A DNA stretch of 64,000 nt from Sedimenticola hydrogenitrophicus (GTDB lineage Bacteria > Pseudomonadota > Gammaproteobacteria > Chromatiales > Chromatiaceae): the NCBI RefSeq assembly GCF_029017505.1, contig NZ_JAQGEI010000035.1, positions 1 to 64,000 of the forward strand, written 5' to 3'. A model generated the notes under the pieces. The model saw nothing but the letters and a program-made list of their open reading frames with translations, was not told the origin of the DNA and did no database searches. How positions within the stretch are numbered: the stretch's first letter is position 1; the number at the start of each line of letters is the position of its first letter. Positions 1-7,312 of the stretch are shown here, in pieces. A program made the position numbers and the translations under genes.

Positions 1-170
1 CGTGGTTGCCCGGCTGGTCGCGGCTCCGTCGAAAAAGGGCAGGCACGGGGGCCTGCCCCTACGGGTGGGGCGGTGGTTGCTTCAGATTCAGTGTAGGGGC
101 AACCCCCCGTGGTTGCCCGGCTGGTCGCGGCTCCGTCGAAAAAGGGCAGGCACAGGGGCCTGCCCCTACC
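1..170. repeat. Tandem ~107-bp repeat, left copy
   Basis: Positions 1-62 and 108-170 repeat the same text almost exactly (TGGTTGCCCGGCTGGTCGCG followed by a GGGCAGGCAC...CCTGCCCCTAC hairpin), with a period near 107 bp. The same family appears in opposite orientation at 22073-22316. No gene is credible here; the ORFs that cross it are low-complexity translations of the repeat. The first copy may begin before the window. Confidence 0.85.
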
Positions 171-516
171 GCCCATCGTATATCCATCTGCATGCGCGGT
201 AGCATAGCCTGGATGAAGCCGCCGCCACCGAAACAGGCATTACCGCACGTGCCCACGGCGGCGCAATCCGGGGCGCGGAGCGAATGCAGGGCAATGCCCC
301 GGATTCCGCCCGTCCGGGGATGAGTATCTGTCGGGCTTTCGTGGGGCGGGCTGCATCCGGGCTACGATCTACGACATTTATTAATCCGGCATTCACCCCT
401 TCGACTTTTGGCTAATTGTTCGCCTGTGGGCCGGATACTAGAGTGTTCCTGAGTCTTGATACTTGGGTGATACCGGCGCTATTCCAAATGCAACCGGGTT
501 ACTGCCTCAGGTTCAC
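171..516. other. Gene-free stretch upstream of pqqA
   Basis: About 350 bp with no supportable gene between the tandem repeat and the pqqA leader. It probably contains upstream regulatory DNA for the pqq operon, but I recognise no operator or riboswitch. Confidence 0.5.
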
Positions 517-540
517 CGGGTCCCAGGATGGTTTATAAAT
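517..540 (+). promoter_or_regulatory. Candidate pqqA promoter/upstream motif
   Basis: A 24-nt stretch ending in ATGGTTTATAAAT lies 20 nt before the pqqA start and matches 21 of 24 positions of 14501-14524, upstream of the cytochrome c550 gene. The AT-rich core resembles a -10 region. That the two genes share a regulator is inference. Confidence 0.4.
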
Positions 541-559
541 CCAAACAGAGGAGAATGCT

Positions 560-634
560 ATGAAGTGGGAAACTCCGGATTTTTGTGAGCTCCGTATGGG
601 CTTCGAAGTAACGGCCTACGTTTATACCCGTTAA
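560..634 (+). CDS. pqqA: PQQ precursor peptide PqqA
   Basis: This 24-residue peptide, too short for ordinary ORF calling, is the substrate of PQQ (pyrroloquinoline quinone) biosynthesis. It starts MKWETPDF and contains the hallmark E-V-T-A-Y pentapeptide, with Glu16 and Tyr20, the two residues that the radical SAM enzyme PqqE cross-links to form the cofactor skeleton. A strong Shine-Dalgarno (AGAGGAG) lies just before the ATG. It is the first gene of the pqqA-pqqD-pqqE operon. Length and the Glu-x3-Tyr spacing are as in canonical PqqA, so ordinary PQQ is the expected product; the surrounding tailoring genes are atypical. Confidence 0.95.
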   Translation: MKWETPDFCELRMGFEVTAYVYTR

Positions 635-661
635 GCCGTGATGAATTGGGGGGTTTTCGCA

Positions 662-811
662 ATGAAGACTCCCCAACTCTGTTCTGGACTGCTGTTAATG
701 ATGATCGGCTCCGGTGTGGAGTTGCAAGGATGCCAACCTCCGTCAGCGCAAAGCCCGTCGAATGGAGAGTTGCCTCGTGACGCTATCGAATACCCCTTTC
801 AATCCGCATGA
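662..811 (+). CDS. Possible small lipoprotein between pqqA and pqqD
   Basis: A 49-codon frame (MKTPQLCSGLLLMMIGSG...) has a short hydrophobic N-terminus followed by L-Q-G-C, which resembles a lipobox with the acylated Cys at residue 24. A G-rich stretch lies about 8 nt upstream of the ATG. It fills the pqqA-pqqD gap and overlaps the pqqD start by 35 nt in another frame, which would fit translational coupling. I recognise no family. The hydrophobic segment contains a Glu near its end, so it may be a chance ORF. Confidence 0.3.
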   Translation: MKTPQLCSGLLLMMIGSGVELQGCQPPSAQSPSNGELPRDAIEYPFQSA

Positions 812-1061
812 CCGGCCGGTGATCAACCCGCTGTTTCTGTTCCGCTGGGAAGAGCAGGAGCAGGCCTACCTGCTGCTCTATCCGGAAGGCATTATCAAAC
901 TGAATGATTCCGCCGGCAACATCCTCAATCTGTGTGATGGGGAACGCACCATGGAGTCGATCATTGCGCAACTGAAAGAGTTGTTCGGCGCTGACGATAT
1001 CGATGGTGACATCTACAACTTTATGGAGGTGGCCCGTGGCAAAGGCTGGATCAAAGCTTAA
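777..1061 (+). CDS. pqqD: PQQ biosynthesis peptide chaperone PqqD
   Basis: PqqD is the RiPP-recognition element that binds PqqA and presents it to PqqE. The 94-residue protein, as read from a GTG start with GGAGAG seven nucleotides upstream, has the usual PqqD length and family pattern: NPLFLFRWEEQEQAYLLL, then PEGIIKLNDSAGNILNLCDG and a helical C-terminus (TMESIIAQLKELFG). A longer in-frame ATG at 714 would add residues unlike the family. The 3' end overlaps pqqE by 26 nt, indicating coupled translation of the two partners. Confidence 0.9.
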   Translation: MTLSNTPFNPHDRPVINPLFLFRWEEQEQAYLLLYPEGIIKLNDSAGNILNLCDGERTMESIIAQLKELFGADDIDGDIYNFMEVARGKGWIKA

Positions 1062-2184
1062 GATTGATGGAAACGGCAAGCCGCTGTGGCTGGTTTTGGA
1101 ACTCACCTACCGCTGTCCGCTGAAGTGTCCCTGGTGCAACAATCCACTCGATTTCGATGAGCTGAAAAATGAACTGACCACCGAAGAGTGGAAGAAAGTG
1201 CTGCGGGATGCCCGCGCTATCGGCAGCCTGCAACTCGGTTTTTCCGGCGGCGAGCCGATGTTGCGACCGGATCTGGAGGAGCTGGTGGACGAGGGTAACC
1301 GGCTGGGTTACTACACCAACCTGATCACCTCCGGCATGGGTCTTAGCAAGGACCGGCTCAGCGAACTCAAACGTTGCGGTCTGAAACAGATTCAGTTGAG
1401 TCTGCAGCACAGCAACCGGGAGAAGAACGACATCATGGTCGGGGTCCAGTCCCACGACGAGAAGATGGCGGTGATCGAGGAGGTCAAGGCGCAGGGCTTT
1501 CCGGTGGTGCTCAATGTCCCGCTGTCACGCTACAACATCGAGGCGGTGGACGACATCATCGACATGGCGGCGCGTACCGGGGTGGAATATATCGAATTCG
1601 CCAATATCCAGTATTACAACTGGGCGTTACTAAACCGTGCCGCGCTGCTGCCCACCCGGGAGCAGATCGAATACGCCGAGGCGCGGGTCAATGAGGCGCG
1701 CAAACGTCTCGGCAACACCATGACCATCTACTTCGTGGTGCCGGACTATTTCGACGGTCGACCCAAGGCGTGCATGAACGGTTGGGGCGCGATTCACCTG
1801 ACCATCGCCCCGGACGGTTCGGCGCTGCCCTGTCAGGAGGCGCAGGTGATGGAGGGGGTGGATTTCCCCAATGTCCGGGATAACGACCTGGGGTGGATCT
1901 GGCGCGAGTCGCCGGCCTTCGAAATGTATCGCGGCGACGCCTGGATGAAGAAGCCCTGTAGCGACTGTGACGAGAAGGAGAAGGACTTCGGCGGTTGTCG
2001 CTGTCAGGCCTACCTGCTCACCGGTGATGCCACCAATACCGACCCGGCCTGCTCCAAGTCCCGGCACTTCGACATCATTCAGTCCGCGGTGGCGGCGGCA
2101 CGCATCAACAGTGGACCGCAGATGCCGCTGGTGATGCGCTCACGCGGGGCGATCAACGGCAAGATGCGGTTGATACGTCCATGA
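1036..2184 (+). CDS. pqqE: PQQ biosynthesis radical SAM enzyme PqqE
   Basis: PqqE uses a SAM-bound [4Fe-4S] cluster to form the C-C bond between Glu and Tyr of PqqA, the first committed step of PQQ synthesis. Read from GTG with GGAGG six nucleotides upstream, the 382-residue protein shows the radical SAM motif C27-x3-C31-x2-C34 (RCPLKCPWC) and a GGEP segment. The C-terminal SPASM domain has the cluster-binding cysteines C246, C266, C308, C311, C321, C323 and C339, including the family signature DFGGCRCQA. The start overlaps pqqD and the stop overlaps the next small gene (ATGA). Confidence 0.95.
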   Translation: MAKAGSKLKIDGNGKPLWLVLELTYRCPLKCPWCNNPLDFDELKNELTTEEWKKVLRDARAIGSLQLGFSGGEPMLRPDLEELVDEGNRLGYYTNLITSGMGLSKDRLSELKRCGLKQIQLSLQHSNREKNDIMVGVQSHDEKMAVIEEVKAQGFPVVLNVPLSRYNIEAVDDIIDMAARTGVEYIEFANIQYYNWALLNRAALLPTREQIEYAEARVNEARKRLGNTMTIYFVVPDYFDGRPKACMNGWGAIHLTIAPDGSALPCQEAQVMEGVDFPNVRDNDLGWIWRESPAFEMYRGDAWMKKPCSDCDEKEKDFGGCRCQAYLLTGDATNTDPACSKSRHFDIIQSAVAAARINSGPQMPLVMRSRGAINGKMRLIRP

Positions 2185-2279
2185 GGTTGCCCCACGAAAC
2201 CCTCGGCGGGACGCTGACAGCCGGCCTGGCCCTGGTGGGGCTGCTCTCCCTGGTGGCCCTGTGGCTGGCGGGCGGTTGA
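2181..2279 (+). CDS. 32-residue single-span membrane peptide
   Basis: A short ORF beginning MRLPHETLGGTL consists almost entirely of one hydrophobic helix (GLALVGLLSLVALWLAGG). Its ATG overlaps the pqqE stop as ATGA and its own stop is 4 nt before the PuuD-like gene, so it is tightly embedded in the operon. It could be a small subunit or stabiliser of the adjacent PuuD-like membrane protein, by analogy with small subunits of other membrane oxidases. I know no named family for it; expression is inferred only from position and the coupled start. Confidence 0.5.
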   Translation: MRLPHETLGGTLTAGLALVGLLSLVALWLAGG

Positions 2280-2283
2280 GCCG

Positions 2284-2793
2284 ATGATGACCCTCGAACT
2301 GCTCGACGTGGCCGCCCGTTGGCTGCATCTTTTGGGCATCCTGGTCTGGATCGGCCACAACTATGCCAGTGTGGTGGTCAACCCGGGCTACCGGCCAGCC
2401 AGCCCCGAAGCGCCGCTGGAGGTGCTGGGCAAGCAGTTCGAGGCGGCCCTGCAGCGCGAACACGGGATTTTCCGCTACGCCTCGCTGGTGGTGCTCGGCA
2501 GCGGCTTCTTCATGCTCTGGCAGCGTGGCATCCTGATCGATGTGCTGACCCTGCAGGGCGGACTGGCGGTACTGGGTATCGGCGTCTGGGCGGGCATCGC
2601 CATGGCCCTGAATCTCTGGCTGGTGCTCTGGCCGCACCAGAAAAAGGTGATCGGTTTCGTCCCGGCCAGCCATACCGAGCGGGTCCGCTGCTCGCGGATC
2701 ACCTTTCTCTCCTCCCGCAGCAACACCATCCTCTCTTTCTCCGCCCTGTTCTTCATGATCGCCGGTTCCCATGGCGCCGCGCTGTTCACCTGA
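2284..2793 (+). CDS. PuuD-like (urate oxidase N-domain) membrane protein
   Basis: The 169-residue protein matches the pattern of the Urate_ox_N family: ARWLHLLGILVWIGHNY near the start, with the conserved His residues of the first helix, then several membrane spans (about 8-30, 65-85, 95-125, 140-165) and a late TILSFSALFFMIAGSH helix. In PuuD-type urate hydroxylases this membrane domain is fused to a cytochrome c domain; here the membrane domain stands alone. Its presence between pqqE and serC suggests an oxidase or hydroxylase role in the local pathway, but the substrate is unknown. Family assignment is fairly firm, function is not. Confidence 0.65.
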   Translation: MMTLELLDVAARWLHLLGILVWIGHNYASVVVNPGYRPASPEAPLEVLGKQFEAALQREHGIFRYASLVVLGSGFFMLWQRGILIDVLTLQGGLAVLGIGVWAGIAMALNLWLVLWPHQKKVIGFVPASHTERVRCSRITFLSSRSNTILSFSALFFMIAGSHGAALFT

Positions 2794-2803
2794 CGGCCGG
2801 CCG

Positions 2804-3895
2804 GTGATCACGGGCTATAATTTCGCCGCCGGGCCCTCGGTACTTCCCGAGGCGGTACTGGCGGAGGCCCGGGAGGGACTGGACAACTGGGCCGGCAGCG
2901 GTCAATCGGTGATGGAGATCCCGTTTACCGGGGAGGCGTTTGCCCGCATCCACGACGAGGCCGTGGCGACCCTGCGCAACCTGCTGGAGATTCCCCCGGA
3001 CTACCATGTACTGCTGCTGCAGGGCGGCGCCTACGGGCAGTTCTCCCTGCTGCCGATGAACCTGCTGCGCGGCCGCGAGTGCGCGGACTATGCGCTGACC
3101 GGCCACTGGTCCCAGCGGGCGGCCAACGAGGCGAAGCGCTATTGCCGGGTGAACATCGCCGCCGACGGCGCGAGCAGCGGCTATACCGCTATCCCGGACT
3201 GGTCGGCATGGTCACTCGACCCCACCGCGGCCTACTGCCATATCACCACCAACGAGACCGCCAACGGGGTGCGGTTCCGCGAACTGCCGGATACCGGCCG
3301 GGTACCGCTGGTGGCCGATATCACCTCGGACTTCCTGATGGCGCCGCTGGATATCCGCCGCTTCGGCCTGGTCTATGCGTCGGCACAGAAGAATGCCGGT
3401 ATCGCCGGTCTGACGGTGGTGATCGTCAAACAGGCGCTGCTGGGACGGGCCCTGCCGATCACCCCCACGGTGTTCAACTACGAGTTGCTGGCGGCGAGCA
3501 ACTCCCGGGTCAACACGCCACCGGTCTGGGCCATCTATATGGCCGGGCTGGTGTTCAAATGGATTCAGGCCGAGGGCGGACTCGGGGAGATGGCGGTACG
3601 CAATCGTCGCCATGCCGGATGGCTCTACCGGACCATCGATGAGAGCGGTTTTTACCACTGCCGGGCGGCCGAAGCCGCGCGCTCGCCGGTCAACGTCTGC
3701 TTCGAACTGCCTACGCCACGGCTGGAACGGGCGTTTCTCGCCGAGGCCAGGGAACGGCGACTGCACAATCTGAAGGGACACGCGGCCGCGACCGGGCTGC
3801 GCGCGAGCCTGTACAACGCGGTGAGCGAGTCGGCGGTGGCGGCACTGGTGAGCTTCATGCGGGACTTTGCCCTGCGTCATGCCAGCGTCGCCTGA
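2804..3895 (+). CDS. serC: Phosphoserine aminotransferase-type enzyme (SerC family)
   Basis: A class V PLP-dependent aminotransferase. YNFAAGPSVLPEAVL at the start, LLLQGGAYGQFS in the centre and the Schiff-base lysine K196 in SAQKNAGIAG are SerC signatures; SerC converts 3-phosphohydroxypyruvate and glutamate to phosphoserine. I chose GTG 2804 because it places the family N-terminus at the start; ATG 2771 inside the preceding gene is the alternative. Length (363 residues) is normal. It sits in the pqq operon, overlapping the next gene. It may be the housekeeping SerC caught in the operon or a paralogue with a role in cofactor synthesis; nothing in the sequence decides this. Confidence 0.8.
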   Translation: MITGYNFAAGPSVLPEAVLAEAREGLDNWAGSGQSVMEIPFTGEAFARIHDEAVATLRNLLEIPPDYHVLLLQGGAYGQFSLLPMNLLRGRECADYALTGHWSQRAANEAKRYCRVNIAADGASSGYTAIPDWSAWSLDPTAAYCHITTNETANGVRFRELPDTGRVPLVADITSDFLMAPLDIRRFGLVYASAQKNAGIAGLTVVIVKQALLGRALPITPTVFNYELLAASNSRVNTPPVWAIYMAGLVFKWIQAEGGLGEMAVRNRRHAGWLYRTIDESGFYHCRAAEAARSPVNVCFELPTPRLERAFLAEARERRLHNLKGHAAATGLRASLYNAVSESAVAALVSFMRDFALRHASVA

Positions 3896-4838
3896 CCCCG
3901 TTCCAGCGTCGCCTGAGCGTCAGCGTCGCGCCTGGACGGGTCGTGCGGGGTTCTATGTGCGCAACGGGTGGCTGCTGTGGGCGGCGTTCCGGCTCTGGCT
4001 CCTGGGCCTGGGTGGCCTGCCGGAAGCGCCACGCCACGCCTTACGGGAGCACCCACATGCCACCCGGCTGATGGGGCTCGACATCGCCAACCCGATCGGC
4101 CTGGCGGCCGGTATCGACCGCAGCGGCCGCCTGTTACGCGGCGCCAGTCGGGCCGGGTACGGTTTCAGCGAAGTGGGGTCGGTGACCCCGCAGTCGCTGG
4201 CGGCCAGCGTGCGCCGGCTGGGCCGGCGCCGGCCACCGGGACGGATCATGCCGCGGGGGGTGAATATCCGTCCCGCCGCGGGTGCCAGCGCCGAGCGGAT
4301 GATCGACGACTACCTGCACTGCCTGCGTCGCCTGCTGCCGGTGGCGGATTACCTGGTACTCAACCTGAGCTCGCCTTTCGCCCGCCGCGGCTGGGCGGCC
4401 GATCCCGTCTGGCTGGAGTCGCTGCTGACCCGGGCCGTGGAGGCGCGCGACCAATACCATCGCGACGGGGGCGGGCGGGTGCCGCTGGCGATCAAGGTGG
4501 CGCTGGCGCCCCGGGTGTCGCGGCGTCAGCAACAGGCGCTGCTGTCGTGCCGACGCGCCGGTCTGGACGGGGTGTTGCTGGTGGCGGTTCCCGGGCAGGC
4601 GGAGGCGGCGGTCTGCCACTGCCTGCGCCAGGTCAAGGATCTGATTGGGGAGATGACGCTGATTTCGGTGGGCGGTATAGTCTGCCCGACTCAGCTAACG
4701 GGCCGGTTAGCGGCCGGGGCGGCGGCGGTACAGCTGTTCAGTGCGGTACTCGGGCAGGGTCCGGGCCTCCCCGGACGGTGGCTGGAACAGCTTCACCCCG
4801 ATCCACGCCCTGGTCCACATAGGGAGGAGGCCGCCTGA
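3879..4838 (+). CDS. Divergent class 2 dihydroorotate dehydrogenase-like flavoprotein
   Basis: This 319-residue protein has the class 2 PyrD layout: an amphipathic membrane-associating N-terminus, NPIGLAAGIDRSG, GYGFSEVGSVTPQ, DYLVLNLSSP, PLAIKVA and a C-terminal FMN-phosphate loop ISVGGI. However, the orotate-binding signature NRxGFNN is replaced by PRGVNIRP. The residue after SSP that normally is Asn is Phe (NLSSPFARRG). These changes make dihydroorotate an unlikely substrate, although the FMN site and base serine region remain. The gene overlaps serC at its 5' end and the M48 protease at its 3' end (TGATG). It is probably a quinone-linked flavin oxidoreductase of the operon. ATG 3879 is the likelier start; TTG 3867 is possible. 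Confidence 0.65.
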   Translation: MPASPDPVPASPERQRRAWTGRAGFYVRNGWLLWAAFRLWLLGLGGLPEAPRHALREHPHATRLMGLDIANPIGLAAGIDRSGRLLRGASRAGYGFSEVGSVTPQSLAASVRRLGRRRPPGRIMPRGVNIRPAAGASAERMIDDYLHCLRRLLPVADYLVLNLSSPFARRGWAADPVWLESLLTRAVEARDQYHRDGGGRVPLAIKVALAPRVSRRQQQALLSCRRAGLDGVLLVAVPGQAEAAVCHCLRQVKDLIGEMTLISVGGIVCPTQLTGRLAAGAAAVQLFSAVLGQGPGLPGRWLEQLHPDPRPGPHREEAA

Positions 4839-6073
4839 TGCCCCCGTCGCTGTTGGCCGCCCTGGTCATCACGGGCCTGCTGCTGCAGCTCTGGCTGCAC
4901 GGGCGGGAGCTCCGCTATCAACAACGGCAATCGGCACCGGCCGGGGCTCGGAGCAGCGACTACAGCCGTCAGCGGCTGCGCTTCGCGGCGCTGGGGCTGA
5001 TACTCGAAGCGCTGTTTGTGCTGCTGATGCTGGTGGCCGGGCTGGAGCTGCTGCAGCGGCTGTGGCTGGCGGCCGGTCTCTCCGGCTGGGCGCTCCAGTG
5101 GGCCCTGCTGCTCTCGGTGCTGCTGTTGCTGGCGGCCGTGCAGCGGGCCATCACCCTGCTGCGTGTCTGGTGTGTCGAACGCCGTTTCGGTTATTCCCGC
5201 CAGCGTCTTGGCGGGTTTCTCCGCGACACCCTGGTCAAGGCCGGCCTGCTGTTGATCGTCGGCACCGGCCTGGCGGCCGCCGCCACGCGCCTGCTGGAGC
5301 CAGGCTGGCAGGCGGGTTGGTGGTTGCTGGCGCTGCTCTGGGGCGGGTTTGTCTGGGTACGCTCCTGGCTCTATCCGGCGTTGATAGCGCCCCTGTTCAA
5401 CCGCTATCGCCCGGTTGATGATCCGGATCTGGTGTGCCGGGTGCGGGCGATCGGGCGGCAGGCCGGTATTGACCTGGGGCCGCTGCTGGTGATGGATGGC
5501 TCGCGCCGTTCATCGCATGGCAATGCCCATGTCACCGGGGCGGCCGGATCGCGGCGGGTGGTGCTGCTGGATACCCTGAGCGGGATCCTCGACACCGGGG
5601 AGATCGCGGCGGTGGTGGGCCATGAGGCCGGCCATCTGCGTGCCCGGCACATGCCGCTCTTTCAGCTCTGTTCGTTGCTGGTCTCAGCCCTGTGGATCGG
5701 CCTGTTCAGCCTGGCCGCCGGGACAGCCGATATGGCGTCGGGTACGGGGCTGGCCCTGCTCTGGCTGCTGACACCGAGTGCGGCCCTGCTGGTCAAGCCG
5801 CTGTTCTCCTGCATGATCCGTGGTTTTGAACACCAGGCCGATGCCTTCGCCGGGGCCTGCGGCTACGCGGACGCCCTGGCCCGCGCCCTGGTCAAACTGA
5901 CCCGTCACAACGGCGCGGCGGAAGATTCGGACCCCTGGTTCAGCTTGGTCTATCATTCCCACCCAAGGCTTGCCGAGCGGTTGCGGCGTCTGGGGGATAA
6001 AACGCTTCACAGAGTGCATAAACCGCTAGGCGAATCCACCAATGCTTTGTCCAGGAATGGATTTATGCCGTGA
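4838..6073 (+). CDS. Ste24/HtpX-type M48 family membrane metalloprotease
   Basis: An integral-membrane zinc protease of the CAAX prenyl protease 1 (M48A) family. It has about six hydrophobic segments before and after the catalytic site, HGNAHVTG at 227-234, HEAGH at 262-266 (zinc ligands and catalytic Glu) and the third ligand E331 in FEHQADAFAG. The start overlaps the flavoprotein stop (TGATG) behind an AGGGAGGAGG ribosome site. In a pqq operon the obvious inference is that it trims the cross-linked PqqA peptide, the job done elsewhere by M16 proteases (PqqF/G). The last ~18 residues (from KPLGESTNALSRNG) are encoded by an extragenic repeat that begins at about 6028, so the original protein may have been shorter. 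Confidence 0.8.
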   Translation: MPPSLLAALVITGLLLQLWLHGRELRYQQRQSAPAGARSSDYSRQRLRFAALGLILEALFVLLMLVAGLELLQRLWLAAGLSGWALQWALLLSVLLLLAAVQRAITLLRVWCVERRFGYSRQRLGGFLRDTLVKAGLLLIVGTGLAAAATRLLEPGWQAGWWLLALLWGGFVWVRSWLYPALIAPLFNRYRPVDDPDLVCRVRAIGRQAGIDLGPLLVMDGSRRSSHGNAHVTGAAGSRRVVLLDTLSGILDTGEIAAVVGHEAGHLRARHMPLFQLCSLLVSALWIGLFSLAAGTADMASGTGLALLWLLTPSAALLVKPLFSCMIRGFEHQADAFAGACGYADALARALVKLTRHNGAAEDSDPWFSLVYHSHPRLAERLRRLGDKTLHRVHKPLGESTNALSRNGFMP

Positions 6074-6252
6074 AGGCCATGGATGGCGGGGAACGGCCAC
6101 GGTGGATGCGCTGTCGCTTATCCACCCTACATCTACTTTAAAGAGAAGGTGCGGGAAGCCGGAATAGGGCGCTTCCGTAGGGTGGGTTAGGCGCGCCCTG
6201 CGCAGTCGCTGGGAGTCTGTATGGTGCCCGCGCGCGCCGTAACCCACCGATT
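6028..6252. repeat. Palindromic extragenic repeats overlapping the M48 3' end
   Basis: Contains the GGATGCGCTGTCGCTTATCC / CACCCTAC repeat at 6101-6130, its inverted partner at about 6028-6050 inside the protease C-terminus, and a second inverted pair GTAGGGTGGGTTA (6178) with TAACCCACC (6239). Relatives occur at 7231, 34461 and about 46240. Confidence 0.7.
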
Positions 6253-6335
6253 GGCGTGAGGGATCCGTGGGTACATTTTGCTGGATAACCCACCCGGAAA
6301 TGGCGGGGCATACCCCCCGTGGGAGAGGAGTGAGA

Positions 6336-7094
6336 ATGCAGCTTCACGATCTAACCTGGCCGGAAGTCGAGGCCTACCGGCGGCGCAGCGACGGCGTGAT
6401 CATTCCGATCGGCTCCACTGAACAGCACGGCCCCAGCGGTGTCATCGGCACCGACGCCATGGTGGCCGAGGCGATCGCGCGGGAGGCGGGACGGCGTGCG
6501 GACCTGCTGGTCGGTCCGGTGATCAGTATCGGGGCCGCCGAACATCATATGGCCTTTCCGGGAACCCTGTCGCTCCGCCCCGCCACCCTGATCGCCCTGG
6601 TGCGGGATTATATCCACTCCCTGGCCCAGCACGGCTTTCGCCAGTTCTTTTTTATCAATGGCCACGGCGGCAATATCGCCACCCTCAAGGCGGCCTTCAG
6701 TGAGATCCACGCCGAACAGCGGGGTGAGGGGGCCGGGCTTGCGCTACGCTGCACCCTGACCAACTGGTACGAGGTGACGGCGGTGGTGGGTCTGCGCAAA
6801 CAGTACTACGGTGACCGGGAGGGGCGCCACGCCACGCCGAGCGAGATCGCGGTGGTCCAGTATCTTCGCGAGGATCTGATCCAGGCCGGGTCCCTGCCGC
6901 CGCCCGGGCCACTGCAGGGCGAGGTGCAGGGGGCGGAGGATTTCCGCGCGAAATACCCGGATGGCCGGATCGGCTCCTGGCCCGACCTGGCCACCCCGGC
7001 ACAGGGGCGGGCGCTGTTCGAGGCGTCGGCCGGCGGGCTGGCGCAACGGGTTCAGGCGTTTTTTGCCGAGGGCCGAGTGCCCAGTCCCTTTTGA
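6336..7094 (+). CDS. Creatininase-family amidohydrolase (MftE-like)
   Basis: A 252-residue metal-dependent amidohydrolase fold. Visible ligand motifs are GSTEQHGP (E29, H31), GTDAMVAEAIA (D40), NGHGGN (H109) and HATPSE (H164, E169). Family members include creatininase, the formamide hydrolase of riboflavin/F420 synthesis (ArfB) and MftE, the peptidase that releases the C-terminal dipeptide of mycofactocin. An AGAGGAG site lies five nucleotides before the ATG. The gene follows the pqq-linked operon after a ~260-bp repeat. By analogy with MftE it may act on the modified PqqA peptide or a derived amide, but sequence alone does not separate these activities. Confidence 0.75.
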   Translation: MQLHDLTWPEVEAYRRRSDGVIIPIGSTEQHGPSGVIGTDAMVAEAIAREAGRRADLLVGPVISIGAAEHHMAFPGTLSLRPATLIALVRDYIHSLAQHGFRQFFFINGHGGNIATLKAAFSEIHAEQRGEGAGLALRCTLTNWYEVTAVVGLRKQYYGDREGRHATPSEIAVVQYLREDLIQAGSLPPPGPLQGEVQGAEDFRAKYPDGRIGSWPDLATPAQGRALFEASAGGLAQRVQAFFAEGRVPSPF

Positions 7095-7129
7095 TGCAGG
7101 CTGCGCGAGCTACAAACCCCAATGCTGGG

Positions 7130-7206
7130 GTAGGATGCTGGTGAGCTTGCGAACCGCATCAAATACGGTACAAATTGATGCGGTTCGTGCCTCACCGGCA
7201 TCCTAC
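7130..7206. repeat. Inverted-repeat element (GTAGGATGC...GCATCCTAC)
   Basis: A 77-bp imperfect palindrome: GTAGGATGCTGGTGAGC on the left, GCCTCACCGGCATCCTAC on the right, with the inner pair GAACCGCATCA / TGATGCGGTTCG. The inner pair recurs at 12768-12872. Confidence 0.8.
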
Positions 7207-7230
7207 ATTGCCGGCAAGTACCGTAGTCTC

Positions 7231-7300
7231 GTAGGGTGGATAAGCCGGTAGGCGCATCCACCACAGCATTGGTGGATGCGCTATCGCTTATCCACCCTAC
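7231..7300. repeat. Inverted repeat of the GTAGGGTGGATAAGC family
   Basis: GTAGGGTGGATAAGC at the left pairs with GCTTATCCACCCTAC at the right; the interior GGCGCATCCACC pairs with GGTGGATGCGC. It may act as a bidirectional terminator between convergent genes. Confidence 0.8.
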
Positions 7301-7312
7301 GTTACTATGTCA

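Noticed and set aside
3879-4838. Housekeeping pyrD
   Set aside because: The orotate-binding signature is lost, so I call it a divergent DHOD-like protein.
4838-6073. PqqF/PqqG protease identity for the membrane protease
   Set aside because: It has HEAGH and several membrane helices (M48/Ste24), not the HxxEH of M16 peptidases.
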